The notes under the pieces are model-generated. The model was not told the DNA's origin. It saw only the letters and a list, made by a program, of their open reading frames with translations, and made no database searches. The translations under genes and the position numbers were made by a program. Positions 19,575-31,851 of a stretch of 64,000 bases of DNA are shown in pieces. The number at the start of each line of letters is the position of its first letter. The stretch's first letter is position 1. Source of the DNA: Trematomus loennbergii (lineage: Eukaryota; Chordata; Actinopteri; Perciformes; Nototheniidae); NCBI GenBank assembly GCA_012861695.1, contig JAAOOA010000526.1, positions 236,619 through 300,618 on the forward strand, given 5' to 3'.

Positions 19575-21777
19575 AACCCAATGACTCGAGTCTCATCGAC
19601 ATACTGGTTTACAACGATGAGGCACGCATTCAAATCGATGTTGTTTTTTTTTCACAGTAACGTCCTTTAGATGTTTGAACGGGCAATAAGAGTCACTCGA
19701 TCATCTTTCTTTATTTCATTTGTAACTATATAATACCAGGATGTCCCGTTGAGATCAATGTGTTTTTTCAAGAGCCCGAGACCAAGGTACTGTAGCAACC
19801 ACACAAGAAGAAAATGACGTACAAAAGACTATGAATCGTTCCAAAGCTTACCCGTAGCGTGACGCCTGTAGGTATGCAGCCAAAATCAGGTTAACGGAGT
19901 CTCTCTCTCATTATCTCAATAACCGCCTCACAACCAGGAAAACGAAACTTAAGTCTCTTGTTTCCTCTCTATGAGGCGCGAAACGTTACTCCTCCCACAC
20001 TACATTAATCACGGCATATTTATGTATGTATTGCTCTTTAAATGCAATTTGAATTGCATTTGTGTCTGAAATGTAAACCCCTGCCATTATCCTAATCCCT
20101 GTTAAAGTTGTCATTTTTCTAATCATGTCAAGTGTTTGTATAAATCTTACCTCTTAAGGTAGAATTAAGACATTTAGAATGTGATGTCTCTTTAGTCGAA
20201 CTGCTCGGCTTTTGTATTACCTGCTTTTGTATAAAAAGCAACATAAAGGCACTTTGCACTTTAGTCATAGTCTCACTTGATTGCCAATATTTGCACAATG
20301 CACTTTACACACTGGATATTTGCACTATTGTATTTTTGAATGTGTATCTTATTATTGAAGATAGTTTTTTGAACACTATCCTATTAACAGTTATACATTT
20401 TTGCTTTGTTACATAAGAGTATATTTAATGGAGATTGATTATCCAGGACCTAGTGGTTCCTTATATGCCTTTGGCTGAGTAGGGTATTTTAAAATTGTTA
20501 TTCATGTACACAAAGTTTATTGTGAGTAGCTTAAAATGTGTTTCAATATTATATTATCCTGCTTATAAAACACTTTCAAATTCATTTCAGAATATACAGT
20601 CTGGCACACATTGTGTGATTCTTAAATGCAAATGATTAAGATTTACACCATCCAAAAAGGCTGGGAACCACACAAATCTGAAAAGTTACTTTAAGTGCAG
20701 GTAAACTATTCCCATCTGAAACATAGTGGGGTTGAAGAATAATGTAACAACTTCACAAAGTGTTCTTATTTGCTGTACTTGAGTAAATGCACCTATAACA
20801 CAGTATGTCAGAGTTAAAAAAGGTTGGGACGAGAGGAGAGAGTTCTTGTCATTGTTGGTGCACTGGTGACTCCTACTGGTTGTTTGGGGTGTCTGTAGCC
20901 ACTCTTTACACCCTCCCTGATAATAGTTGATCTATTTAATATACGTGCTATACATAGAAGGTGAAGATCAGCTTTATGTATTTAACCTGTAGTTTGACTT
21001 TCTGATGCTGCTGGGAGTCTTGTGTGTTTTAAATCACTTTGCTGTACCAATCATGCTTGCAAAAACAGAAGTGGAATCACTATTGACTGCTCTTCTTGCT
21101 GTTAACACCAGAGTGCAGTAGAAGTCAATATGTTGCTTAACATATGTTTTGAGTTATCCCCATAGTATGCATGTAACATTTGAACATGAATATTAAGTGT
21201 TTAAAGAGAAACAGTGAAGCTCAGAGAGAGAGAGAGTGGCATTGTGTGACTAATATAATCCAAATCAAAACTTCTCCTCTCCCTTTGAATGACAAAAAAC
21301 AGTCAGTTTTAAAAAAGACAAACTCAGTGCAATTTTCAGACAGTCCATGTCAGAATGATCAAAATAATTTATTTGACGAGAGCAAGCAAGATATATTGAT
21401 GTATGGGTGCAACGTGTTACAACAGCACATTTGTCATCCATTGGGAAGTCAAGACAGTCCCCCTCCATCAGAGCCCCAGAGTTTATGGCTAAAGTTGAGC
21501 TAATGACCAATTGAAGTCTGGTCATCAACACTTAAAGTATAGAGGAAGGCAACATTTTAAACTGTTGCTGCTTCATATACAGCATTTCAACAATGCCACA
21601 GAATAAAGCTCCACATGCAACCGTTGAATAAAATCAATAATCCTTACACTGTCAATTACAAGGATCATACAATTATATTTCTTTGGATTGCAGTGTATGT
21701 AGTACCAAATATACCGGCAACTTTAGGTGACTGCAAATGAGGGTCGCTGTTCACCTGCCTTTAGTGCAAAGCCCAGC
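19575..21777. other. Non-coding DNA, no gene or clear repeat seen
   Basis: AT-rich, apparently single-copy DNA. A stretch at 20220-20340 rich in GCACTTT phrases might be a LINE 3' UTR remnant, but no coding part or tail supports it. The open frames here are short and show no domains. Confidence 0.5.
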
Positions 21778-22997
21778 TGACCAGACCTTTCCATGACCCT
21801 GCTCAGTGCTGACAGCTGCTCCCAGTCTCTAAGGAACAACACACCATCCCAGAAATGGCCAAACAACGGCTCCTTCAAGACAGAGGGGCAGTCAGACCGG
21901 GTCTCAGGCCGGACCTGACTCAGCCCCAGCCACCCAGGTGCGCCTTGCCTTCCCTAGCACAGCACTCTTCCATTTACCCCCTGTTTACCTCTCTTTACCT
22001 CATTTCCCCGGTCTGTGTTTGTAGTCATACTAAGCAGTTGGGGGAGTTTCCTGTTTGAAGACAAATTCTCAAACATCAGAAAAACAGATTAGTGGTCCCC
22101 TTTCTTCCACTAATGTGAGAATTGATAAATACAAATAATATAAAGTAGTAGGAGGGAGAGCAGCATTATGAAAGTTGTCTCCCGTCTGGTTAAAAGTTCA
22201 TGTATGTGTGCGTCTATGTGACATGTACAGCTCTCTGCCCAGAATGGGTCATTTCTCTGGCATGGTCATTATGGGGTAAAGCAGTACCAAATTAAACCTG
22301 TCTCTTATTTGGACCTTTATCCATTTAAAACAATTGTTCTCATCTCAGCCACCCCTAGACATGCACAAAGAAGCAACACACCATAACCAAGGCTACTGTG
22401 TTTAACATCATCAATAATCACGACAAAAGTATAATCAACTGTGGTAGGGTGGTGTATTTAGACGGGGTGAGGGACAGACATGTTTCAAAACATAAATTAT
22501 TTCTAATTAAATGTGATAAAAAAAATTGAAATTCAGGAAAGTGTTGATGCATTATTGGTTAGGAAACAAGTAATCTCAGTGAAAGTTGTCTTTATTACAA
22601 CATTTATTTAAATGTAAGTAATTAAAAAAATGTGTGTACACCAAAACTAAAGAGGGCTGAGGCCAGTATTTAGGGCGGCAGTCTACTTGTCTTTAGGTGA
22701 AACTATGGTGCTACCATATACTCACCAGGTGCAACCACAGCACACCACACACAGCAAACCGGTAACTCACTCGTGCCCCCCTAGTGCTCTTCACCACAGC
22801 AGTGAGGGAGAGTAAACAAAAAGACTATAAGCTAAAGCTAAAAGCTAACAGAGGCTATCAGAAAAAGCTGTAAGCTAAACAGTAGCACAAGGAAGAAACA
22901 ATTATATGCAAAATATCAGCAGGTGAACCTACAAAGAGGTCAAATGTAGGTTAAAAAGGGTTCACCGTGCGGCATACAAACATTTAATTAAATGTTG
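21778..22997 (+). repeat. 1.22-kb tandem duplication, copy 1
   Basis: The 1220-bp unit begins TGACCAGACCTTTCCATGAC and is followed immediately by a near-identical copy. The boundary shows a 5-bp TGACC microhomology. The content is non-coding, AT-rich at its end, with AGCTAAAGCTAAAAGCTAA near 22830. The open frame beginning MAKQRLLQDRG is present in both copies but has no recognisable domain. Confidence 0.97.
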
Positions 22998-24213
22998 TGA
23001 CCAGACCTTTCCATGACCCTGCTCAGTGCTGACAGCTGCTCCAGTCTCTAAGGAACAACACACCATCCCAGAAATGGCCAAACAACGGCTCCTTCAAGAC
23101 AGAGGGGCAGTCAGACCGGGTCTCAGGCCGGACCTGACTAAGCCCAAGCCACCCAGGTGCGCCTTGCCTTCCCTAGCACAGCACTCTTCCATTTACCCCC
23201 TGTTTACCTCTCTTTACCTCATTTCCCGGTCTGTGTTTGTAGTCATACTAAGCAGTTGGGGGAGTTTCCTGTTTGAAGACAAATTCTCAAACATCAGAAA
23301 AACAGATTAGTGGTCCCCTTTCTTCCACTAATGTGAGATTGATAAATACAAATAATATAAAGTAGTAGGAGGGAGAGCAGCATTATGAAAGTTGTCTCCC
23401 GTCTGGTTAAAAGTTCATGTATGTGTGCGTCTATGTGACATGTAAGCTCTCTGCCCAGAATGGGTCATTTCTCTGGCATGGTCATTATGGGGTAAAGCAG
23501 TACCAAATTAAACCTGTCTCTTATTTGGACCTTTATCCATTTAAAACAATTGTTCTCATCTCAGCCACCCCTAGACAAGCACAAAGAAGCAACACACCAT
23601 AACCAAGGCTACTGTGTTTAACATCATCAATAATCACGACAAAAGTATAATCAACTGTGGTAGGGTGGTGTATTTAGACGGGTGAGGACAGACATGTTTC
23701 AAAACATAAATTATTTCTAATTAAATGTGATAAAAAAAATTGAAATTCAGGAAAGTGTTGATGCATTATTGGTTAGGAAACAAGTAATCTCAGTGAAAGT
23801 TGTCTTTATTACAACATTTATTTAAATGTAAGTAATTAAAAAAATGTGTGTACACCAAAACTAAAGAGGGCTGAGGCCAGTATTTAGGGCGGCAGTCTAC
23901 TTGTCTTTAGGTGAAACTATGGTGCTACCATATACTCACCAGGTGCAACCACAGCACACCACACACAGCAAACCGGTAACTCACTCGTGCCCCCCTAGTG
24001 CTCTTCACCACAGCAGTGAGGGAGAGTAAACTAAAAAGACTATAAGCTAAAGCTAAAAGCTAACAGAGGCTATCAGAAAAAGCTGTAAGCTAAACAGTAG
24101 CACAAGGAAGAAACAATTATATGCAAAATATCAGCAGGTGAACCTACAAAGAGGTCAAATGTAGGTTAAAAAGGGTTCACCGTGCGGCATACAAACATTT
24201 AATTTAAATGTTG
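22998..24213 (+). repeat. 1.22-kb tandem duplication, copy 2
   Basis: The second copy is 1216 bp. By eye it differs from copy 1 at about a dozen sites. Most are single-base length changes in short homopolymers (for example CTCCC/CTCC, TTCCCC/TTCCC, GAGAATT/GAGATT); only about three are substitutions (near 23140, 23150 and 23576). TGACC follows at 24214. Confidence 0.97.
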
Positions 24214-24218
24214 TGACC

Positions 24219-27200
24219 CTACTCGTCACCACAGGTTCGTTTTACCAAATCACTGGTGTGCAAGACAATAGCAAGCAGGACAAACAGTAAGGAAGCAGGA
24301 AGTGAGCATAACATGACTGAGGAGACCAATTTATCCATGTATTAAAATAAGCTGCCTATCTGTACCAACGACCATGAAATGTCCTCAGAATTGCTTTTAA
24401 AATATAAACAAACACCATATGGCCCTCTTAATCTTAAACCTGACTAAATTGAAAAGCATAACAATGTGTGGAGAACCTAGTTACTGCCAATCTGAAATTG
24501 TCTAAGTAATTTAGTATACATTTTTTTAAAACAGGGTTATCTCTTCTGCGGTAACTGTCAAACTCTCCGCATTACTTTACATTTTTAGTTTTGGAAAAAT
24601 TCAAATCAACATGAATTGTGGTCTGTTTGCTGCATCGTTAGCATAGAAATAATACTTGATATTAGTTGGCCCTTGCAAGCTAATTATTGCAATGTTGCAA
24701 AAGAAGTTGGCTGATTGGTAACAGACTGAATATCTTAAAATGGATTGCTATGAAATTCTAAACACAAATACATTTTCGCTAGGAGATTAAGGCAACTGAC
24801 TTTGGTGATCCTCTGCTTTTCCTCATGAGGTTACATTTCTTACAATATTTTAATATTGTTTGTCATCCCCTAATTGTATCTCTATCAGGTCAATCGGTAT
24901 AAAGATTTTTGACTAAATATACACAGAACAAATGATATTATCATCAGCCTCAGACAGTTACTGACAAGCTAAACTATGATTGTGACAAGGTAAACATTAT
25001 ACCAACTGAAATAAGCATTTAAGTGATGTCTTTCTTCAGCATTTTGCTTACATTTTTATAAAAAAAGGGGGTTTTCTATCTTCCTTCACTTCTTTCATAT
25101 TCTTCTGCTTTGTTATCATTACTCTCTTCTTTCAAATGAAATGTCTCTAATATCTTGGTGTGTGTAGTGTGTGTGTACAGGCGAATAGAGTTTGTCAGTA
25201 TTTTAGCAGTGGGTAAACACTGCGTCCGGCCAAGAAAAGCTGTGGCTGTGGTGATGTTGTGCAATGTAATTGGAAGGAAGACAGGCCTCTGCCCAATGTA
25301 AAGCGTCTGGATTAATTTAGTGTGTATGAGTCCAAACGAGCCAAGTGGACTGGCACCGTCTCAAAGGACCTGGGATCCCTCCTAAAGAAACACTGGAGAA
25401 GATGCCAGTGTGTGAGTGAGGCATGTGTGGAATGATGCTTTCACAAAGTGAGGGGATCAGTGTGATTTAGGAGGCTCCACCTGAGATCTTGATCATGGGG
25501 GACGATCACCCCTTGTACTAAAAAGGTTTACCTGGTAACCAAACAAACCAATCACACGCTCAAGAATATTTGAAAATAGGAAGTCTTCTTTCTTTCTTTC
25601 TTTCTATCTCTCCCTCTCTGTCTCACCCACCCTCTGTTTCAGACCATAAAAGGCAGAGATGTTGTGTGATGGATGGCAGCGGAGCCTCTGACTGAACGGG
25701 GATCTGTGGTGCCACTCCACAGAGTCCCTGCAGTTTCTCCATTCAGCTCCATTCATAGATGACAGCGCAGGGGGAACCTCCTCTCCTACTGAGTGAAAAC
25801 ACCACATCCTGCCTGCCAGCCCACCTCCCCTCCCCTCTACTCAAATCCAGACCTAGTAACGCTGCTGTATTTTTATGTTGTTCGATAAACTGCTCCCTGG
25901 CAACCAGACCAAAGGCAGCAGGAGGCCCATGTCCAGAACAGTGCATCTATAATCAGCCCCATCCTTCATGGGGATGATAATACTTACTGATTATATGTGT
26001 GTACTTTCTTCTCATAAAAACCAGGCATGAAGCAACTGCAATTGCACACATTTTTTAAATACAGGGCCACATTTTTGTTTTTGAACCTGAAAGCCAAAAT
26101 AAGACAAAGATTACCCTGAAGTGACTTTCTAAACTATAAAAAAAACGATACTTGCTCGAATATGGGCTGGGACTGTCTTATGGCTAATAATCCCATACAA
26201 CCCTTAAATAAACAGGAATGGGATGTAAATTACAAAAATGTCCAAACGTGTTCAACTTCACAGACATTTTACTTGACAGCCACAATGTTTTCTCCACTCT
26301 GATCTCAGCATAGGAATACAAAGTCTTGCCCAAAGGATGTAATGAAGCATTTTACATTGCTCTTTATACATGAAAGAAAACGTACAGTCTTATGGATCCA
26401 TCCAAGTCCCCCCCCCTTTAACACTTCTATATGAAACAACATATAACACATAATAAATCTGACTGGGCATTATATGAGTGCTTCTAGTTGATAGCCTGCA
26501 TTTAATTGAGTTGAAAAGCCCGAACTTGACACAGCCAAGGGCAAACACACATCCACACAAACACACATGTACAAATGTTGATGGAGCCGAGGTTTTAAGG
26601 TACTGGCAAAGTTAATAACGTTCCCTTTCCCTCCAGCTCTTCTTCCATCCACTCCCTCCTTCACGCATCAGTCTGTCTTTCCCTCTCTAACGAAACATCC
26701 CCCACCACTGTATGCCTGTCCATCATCATGAATATAGACATTCCATATGTTTTATGTTATATTAGCACTATTCTGATTACATTTTAATTGCATGTATATT
26801 TAGTTCCTTTTTAGTGAGACAAGAATCAAAGGACGTACATCAACACTCCAGCGCCTCCTGCTGTGATAATATAATGACAAAGCTGTTGATTTAACATTTA
26901 CCAATGATATGTTACAAAAAAGGTGCTGACACAATATGAATCTCTTGATGCTGTGCCATGTGACTCCATGTGGCTTGAACGCAGTCTGCGGCTGTGTCTC
27001 ACCAGCGTGAGAGCGCAGGCAGCAGGCTCATCTGCCGCCAGGCGTGGTGAGACAACTTCCATATCCTCCTCTGTCGCCTGAGATCTCCTTTCTCACCCCA
27101 CTAGCATGGCTACGCATGTGGTTTAGTGCCACACCACACAATTATCACCATCCCAGGATAAGTTCTTGATGTTGCTTTCAAATTTCGTTATCAGCTGTCA

Positions 27201-29292
27201 GGTTTGTACTGTGAGCCCGTATTTGTGCTGTTAAAACAAATTCCTTCACTGGTGAGGAAATAAATGGAGTGGATTAGTGCTGGATTATTTCAATAATAGG
27301 GTTCTGACAGTATACATCCTGTGTATGGCAGGAAATCAGCTGTCATCTCATGTTGCATAATATGGTTTTGATTGACAGAAGAGCTTTGGCTTTGATTATC
27401 TTAAGGTAGCATAGCATCACATCCTTCTTTTGCTGTCTTTTGGGGATTCAACAATCTCCCTGTCATCCGTGATCTACAGATATAGCTGGGCCTTCTGTGC
27501 CAAACTCTCTCCCCCTCATTCAATATTGTCTTACCTACTTCAGGAGAGGATAGAAAAACCTTTTGGCTCAGGGTTTTTGATTTCCCTAAATCTGTCGAGA
27601 AGGAATTTTAATTTGTAGCTGGGCTCAAAAGAGTGTGAAGGAGAGCATGGAGGGAGAAACAGGTGCAATGGGGTACAGTTCCCTCTTCCCAGCTATGGAA
27701 ACAGACATAATTGACCGTGCTGTGTTTTTTTTCCTGACACATACTTTAAAGTAACATTTGCCCTCATAGCTCTTAAAAAAACAGATTTAATTCTTACTTC
27801 CTCTTTGCTCAATCCTCATCTCAGATTGCCTTACAGAAAGACGCTGAAGCTGACCACCCACAAGACAAGCAGATAGGTGTGCAAAAAAGTAAAACAACCA
27901 AACACTGAACAAGACATTGTTAGGCAAAAACCACACTGTGAAAGGATTACAGTTGTGTGAAAAAGCTTGCATAGCACCTCGTAGAGACTAAGGTAGTCCC
28001 AACCTAAAGCATGCCCTGCATTATTGTCTATTTAACTCTAAATGGGAACGTCATTTACAAAATTAACATTATGCTGTATTGAAAAACAGAAGAAGAAAAC
28101 ATTTGGAACTTTCCGCACAAAGCTATTGTCTTGGATCCTTTGAATACTACTGAGGACAGAACCTCAGAGTGGCACTACAACAAAGGTCAAGTAATCATGA
28201 AGTCATTTGGCTTTATCTCCTGATCATCATAAATGCTTGTGGAAAATGTCTCTGCAATCTATCGAATAGTTGACATTCCTGGAGCTGGAGCAATACAGCT
28301 AGCATTTGATAATCGAAAGCACAAGAAGTTTAAGATCTGTGGTGTTTGACCCCTACTATTCAGCTCTTCCAATGCAGGCTCTCCTCAAATGTAACTGTTC
28401 TCTGGTTTGTCAAGCTACAGGTCTCCTCAGTGAGTCCTCATGAGTGATGGTTTTATTTAGCTTCTACTTTGGCACATTGATGGAGGTGAAAAAAGAAAAC
28501 ACAGAGAGAGATCTAGATGTTTCCTTATAAAATAATTTAACACATGATTAAGGGCTATGAAAGAAGGTAAATCGTCCAAAGTAAAAACATACCTTTAGGG
28601 CAAGGGAACAACTTTTAATGCTAGCAGTGTAGCTAACCAGAGGAGTTAAGGAGCCCATTCATACCCTGACCTTTTCTCCTTCTTCTCTCTTGTCATTCCC
28701 TCCCTTCAGTCGTTAACACAGAAAACAAATCCAAAAATATTCAGAGTGGGAAAACATAAATGTAGGTATATGGAATTTTACTGCTGAATAGGGCTCACAG
28801 GAGACAAAGTGTTGGCTTCTTCGTTCTCAGAGAAATCCTTGTTTTATAGGCAAGACTGTGTGTATTCATTTGGGTTTATTTATAACTTTCCAATCGGCCC
28901 ACTAAATGTTTTAGGAAAAATTAAATCGCGCTGGGAAGCTGCTAACTATTGAGGGTGGGCCCAGTGTGAATGCTGCCTCTCTCTTTCACACTTAATATTG
29001 ACAGACAAGTGGAAAGAGAGACACATAGAGTGGCACCTGACCTACCATACATTTGCACCCATTCACAGGCACATCTTTAGTGTTACTTAACACTGTTGCA
29101 GAGGTGATATAGGAGAAATCCTGTCAAGTCTTGAAGAGTGGTAGGAAATATATGGACATCTTTTCATTAGAGATACACCAAATGTGACAATAAAATATTC
29201 TCAGGATAAAAATAATGTCTTATATTTAATCCTCTCTGACCTACAGATGGCGCAAGATTACCAGTCATAATGTGATATCTCTGCTTTGATCC

Positions 29293-29298
<6 letters not shown>
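24219..29298. other. Non-coding DNA, no gene seen
   Basis: Low-repeat sequence with short simple tracts: a TTTC tetranucleotide run at 25587-25604 and a C run near 26408. No exon with good splice sites and coding character was recognised, and no transposon termini were seen. Confidence 0.5.
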
Positions 29299-29391
<93 letters not shown>

Positions 29392-29396
29392 TGTGT

Positions 29397-29452
<56 letters not shown>

Positions 29453-29469
29453 TGTGTCTGTGTGTGTGA
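29299..29469. repeat. (TG)n array
   Basis: About 170 bases of TG with two GGTG interruptions and a variant TC-containing end. Confidence 0.97.
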
Positions 29470-31779
29470 GGATGTGTGTTGTGCCAATTACAGCGTCTGT
29501 GAAGGAAGTTGACTCACACAGGGAAAAACATTGACCCTACTTCTCCTTTCACATAATAGCCTTTCATACACTTTCACGCACATAGGCTTATTGATCCCTT
29601 GCACACATCCCAATGGTGCGGTAGACAAAAATGATTTACCACTTTTTTGACGGCCAGTTGGAAGAAAACTTGAAAAGTAGAGCACAAATAATTTGTCAAT
29701 TTAGGAGCTGATCGACTTAAAATTAAGTGTACATTTATATTCACTAAAAATGGTTTCAAAAGAATGTTGGTTCTAGATTCCCTAGTATGTGTGTTTGCTG
29801 ATTTTCTTGGTAGTCTGCAAACTTCATTTCAAGGTTGGACAAAACATTCGAGGATGTCACCTTGGGCTCTGAGAAATTGAGTTGCAACCGTACTGAAAAA
29901 GTAGAAAACAGACAACTAAAGTGCATTGTAAGGTTTTCATTTTCTAAATATAACACTGATCTTACAGTTGACTACACTGCACACACTTCTCAATGCTCTG
30001 TACATACAGCCTTTGGTGGCTGCCAAGTGATTTTTATCTAACCTGTGTAAACATATAAAAGCTATATCTGCCTGTGGGAGCTCCTCTCTGACTATTTGAC
30101 TAAACAGCAGCAGTGTTAGTGGAGGCCTGACGGCTTCACTGGGATCCTCCTCCTGGTTCCTCCACAAACAGAAGGAAACCTTGAGGAAGAGCAGCTGATT
30201 GATTCAGTTTCCACTCTTCCTTTGCAAGAAGGTGTCTGGGGAAGTTGGGAGCTGACTGGAAAACTAAACATGAAAGCGCAAGAGGAAAGTACGGCACAAT
30301 TAAAGGGTGGAGGGTCGGGGATTGAGGTGTAGGCGATCATTTTAGACTCCTTAACAGTTGCACCCATGTATAAGTCACTCACTCACTTTCCTCCCTGACT
30401 GCTTGCCCCCTCAGGCCCTGCTATATTTAAAACTTGATAGATATTGGCTAATATGTGGCATGAGGCGACTGGTAAGCATACCACACAAGGACACTGATCT
30501 GCAAACATGATTTCAGCCCTACTGTATAACTCTCAAATGTTATTAATTGTTTTTGAAAACTCCACTTATTTGTCCAAATCCTTTACTTTCTGTAATTAAA
30601 GCTGACCGTCTGGTAGGAAACATAAGAGACCTATAATGACATGCAATAAAGATCACAAGCTGGAGTTGAAGGTACACTTATTTTAAGGCCTCCGACCCAG
30701 GCCAGCCTAAGCCAGGAGCTTCATCAGTTGTGTTTGTTGGTGGGATAAAGTCGAGTCATAAAGCTTTGCCCTACTTGACCTTCAGCTGATGGCCCATAAC
30801 CGACTAGCTCACCTCACTGCCCAAAGGATCCAAATAAGAGCTGAATAGAACAATTGTGGAAGAAAGAGACAGAAAAAAACGATGTCGGCCATTATGTGAT
30901 CATCTGCCATTTGGACAGATAACATCTGAATGAAAGTCTTGAAAGGCCATCTTGCTCTCCTGTAGAGGGGGTTAAATGCCAACACTAGATGAGCCCAGTG
31001 GCTTATGCCAAAATCCCAAGCCTATTGAAGTTTATTCAAGCTTTAATTCAGCCCTGCCAACAAATATTTCTTTGAGAAAAAAACTGAGAGGAAGAAGGAG
31101 AAAGACAGAAAAGCAAGGGCTTACCAATGGAGAAGCACTATGTTCACAGAAGCGTATCGCAGCCAGTAAGAGCAGAAGCATCATGCCTCCAAATTGGACA
31201 GTTCCCAAGAGGGAAATGCACACAGATATGTTTCTTCTTGTAGTGCCGTTACGCAAGTGCATGAAGTTGTCTTTTTCTCCTCTTTATAAAATGTGTGAAG
31301 GTTCAAGGGGTCAGTCTTGTGAAGATCCAAACACAACTTCAATTGACAAGAACATGCAAACTGTCTTCTCTTTGTTTGATACGGTATTGAAGGATGTCAA
31401 AGCTAAAGTGGGGTTTCATTTTCTTGCTGCCTGTTGATGTTCTCTTCTGCGCTCCATCTTTCATGTCAGACTGTCACTAGCGTCCTGCAGGGTCGAGTGT
31501 TGGGTCACGTCAGTGTGGTGCCAAGTGTCCTGGTGTCTCCATTGCTGTAAAGCCACACTAACACACACATGTCTGATGTACAAGGAATGTACAGGCAGCC
31601 ACATACACAGATGCTGCTGGTACACACACATGTATGTGACAGGCATACTTCAAATGTATGCATGCTCGCACAGACTGTAGACTTATAATGACTCTAGTCT
31701 CTTTGCCACCTGATCAATCATCCCAACTGCCATTAGATCTACGGGAGAGGCATTCCTTCCTAACAACTGGAGAAGGGGT
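29470..31779. other. Non-coding DNA, no gene seen
   Basis: The longest open frame is 30976-31437 (plus, 153 residues). It starts in unremarkable sequence and has no recognisable domain or family resemblance, so it is treated as chance. No other feature is supported. Confidence 0.45.
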
Positions 31780-31851
31780 AGTGTGTGTGTGTGTGTGTGT
31801 GTGGGTGTGTGTGCGTGTGTGTGGTGTGTGTGTGTGTGTGGGGGGGGGGGG
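31780..31851. repeat. (TG)n followed by a G run
   Basis: An interrupted TG tract ends in about 12 consecutive G residues at 31840-31851. Confidence 0.95.

Noticed and set aside
23026..23310. MAKQRLLQDRG frame, present twice, as a duplicated gene
   Set aside because: Both copies exist only because the 1.22-kb block is duplicated; the frame is changed by one-base indels between copies and has no domain.
30976..31437. 153-residue plus-strand open frame as a single-exon gene
   Set aside because: No recognisable domain, promoter, polyA signal or family resemblance; its composition matches the surrounding non-coding DNA.
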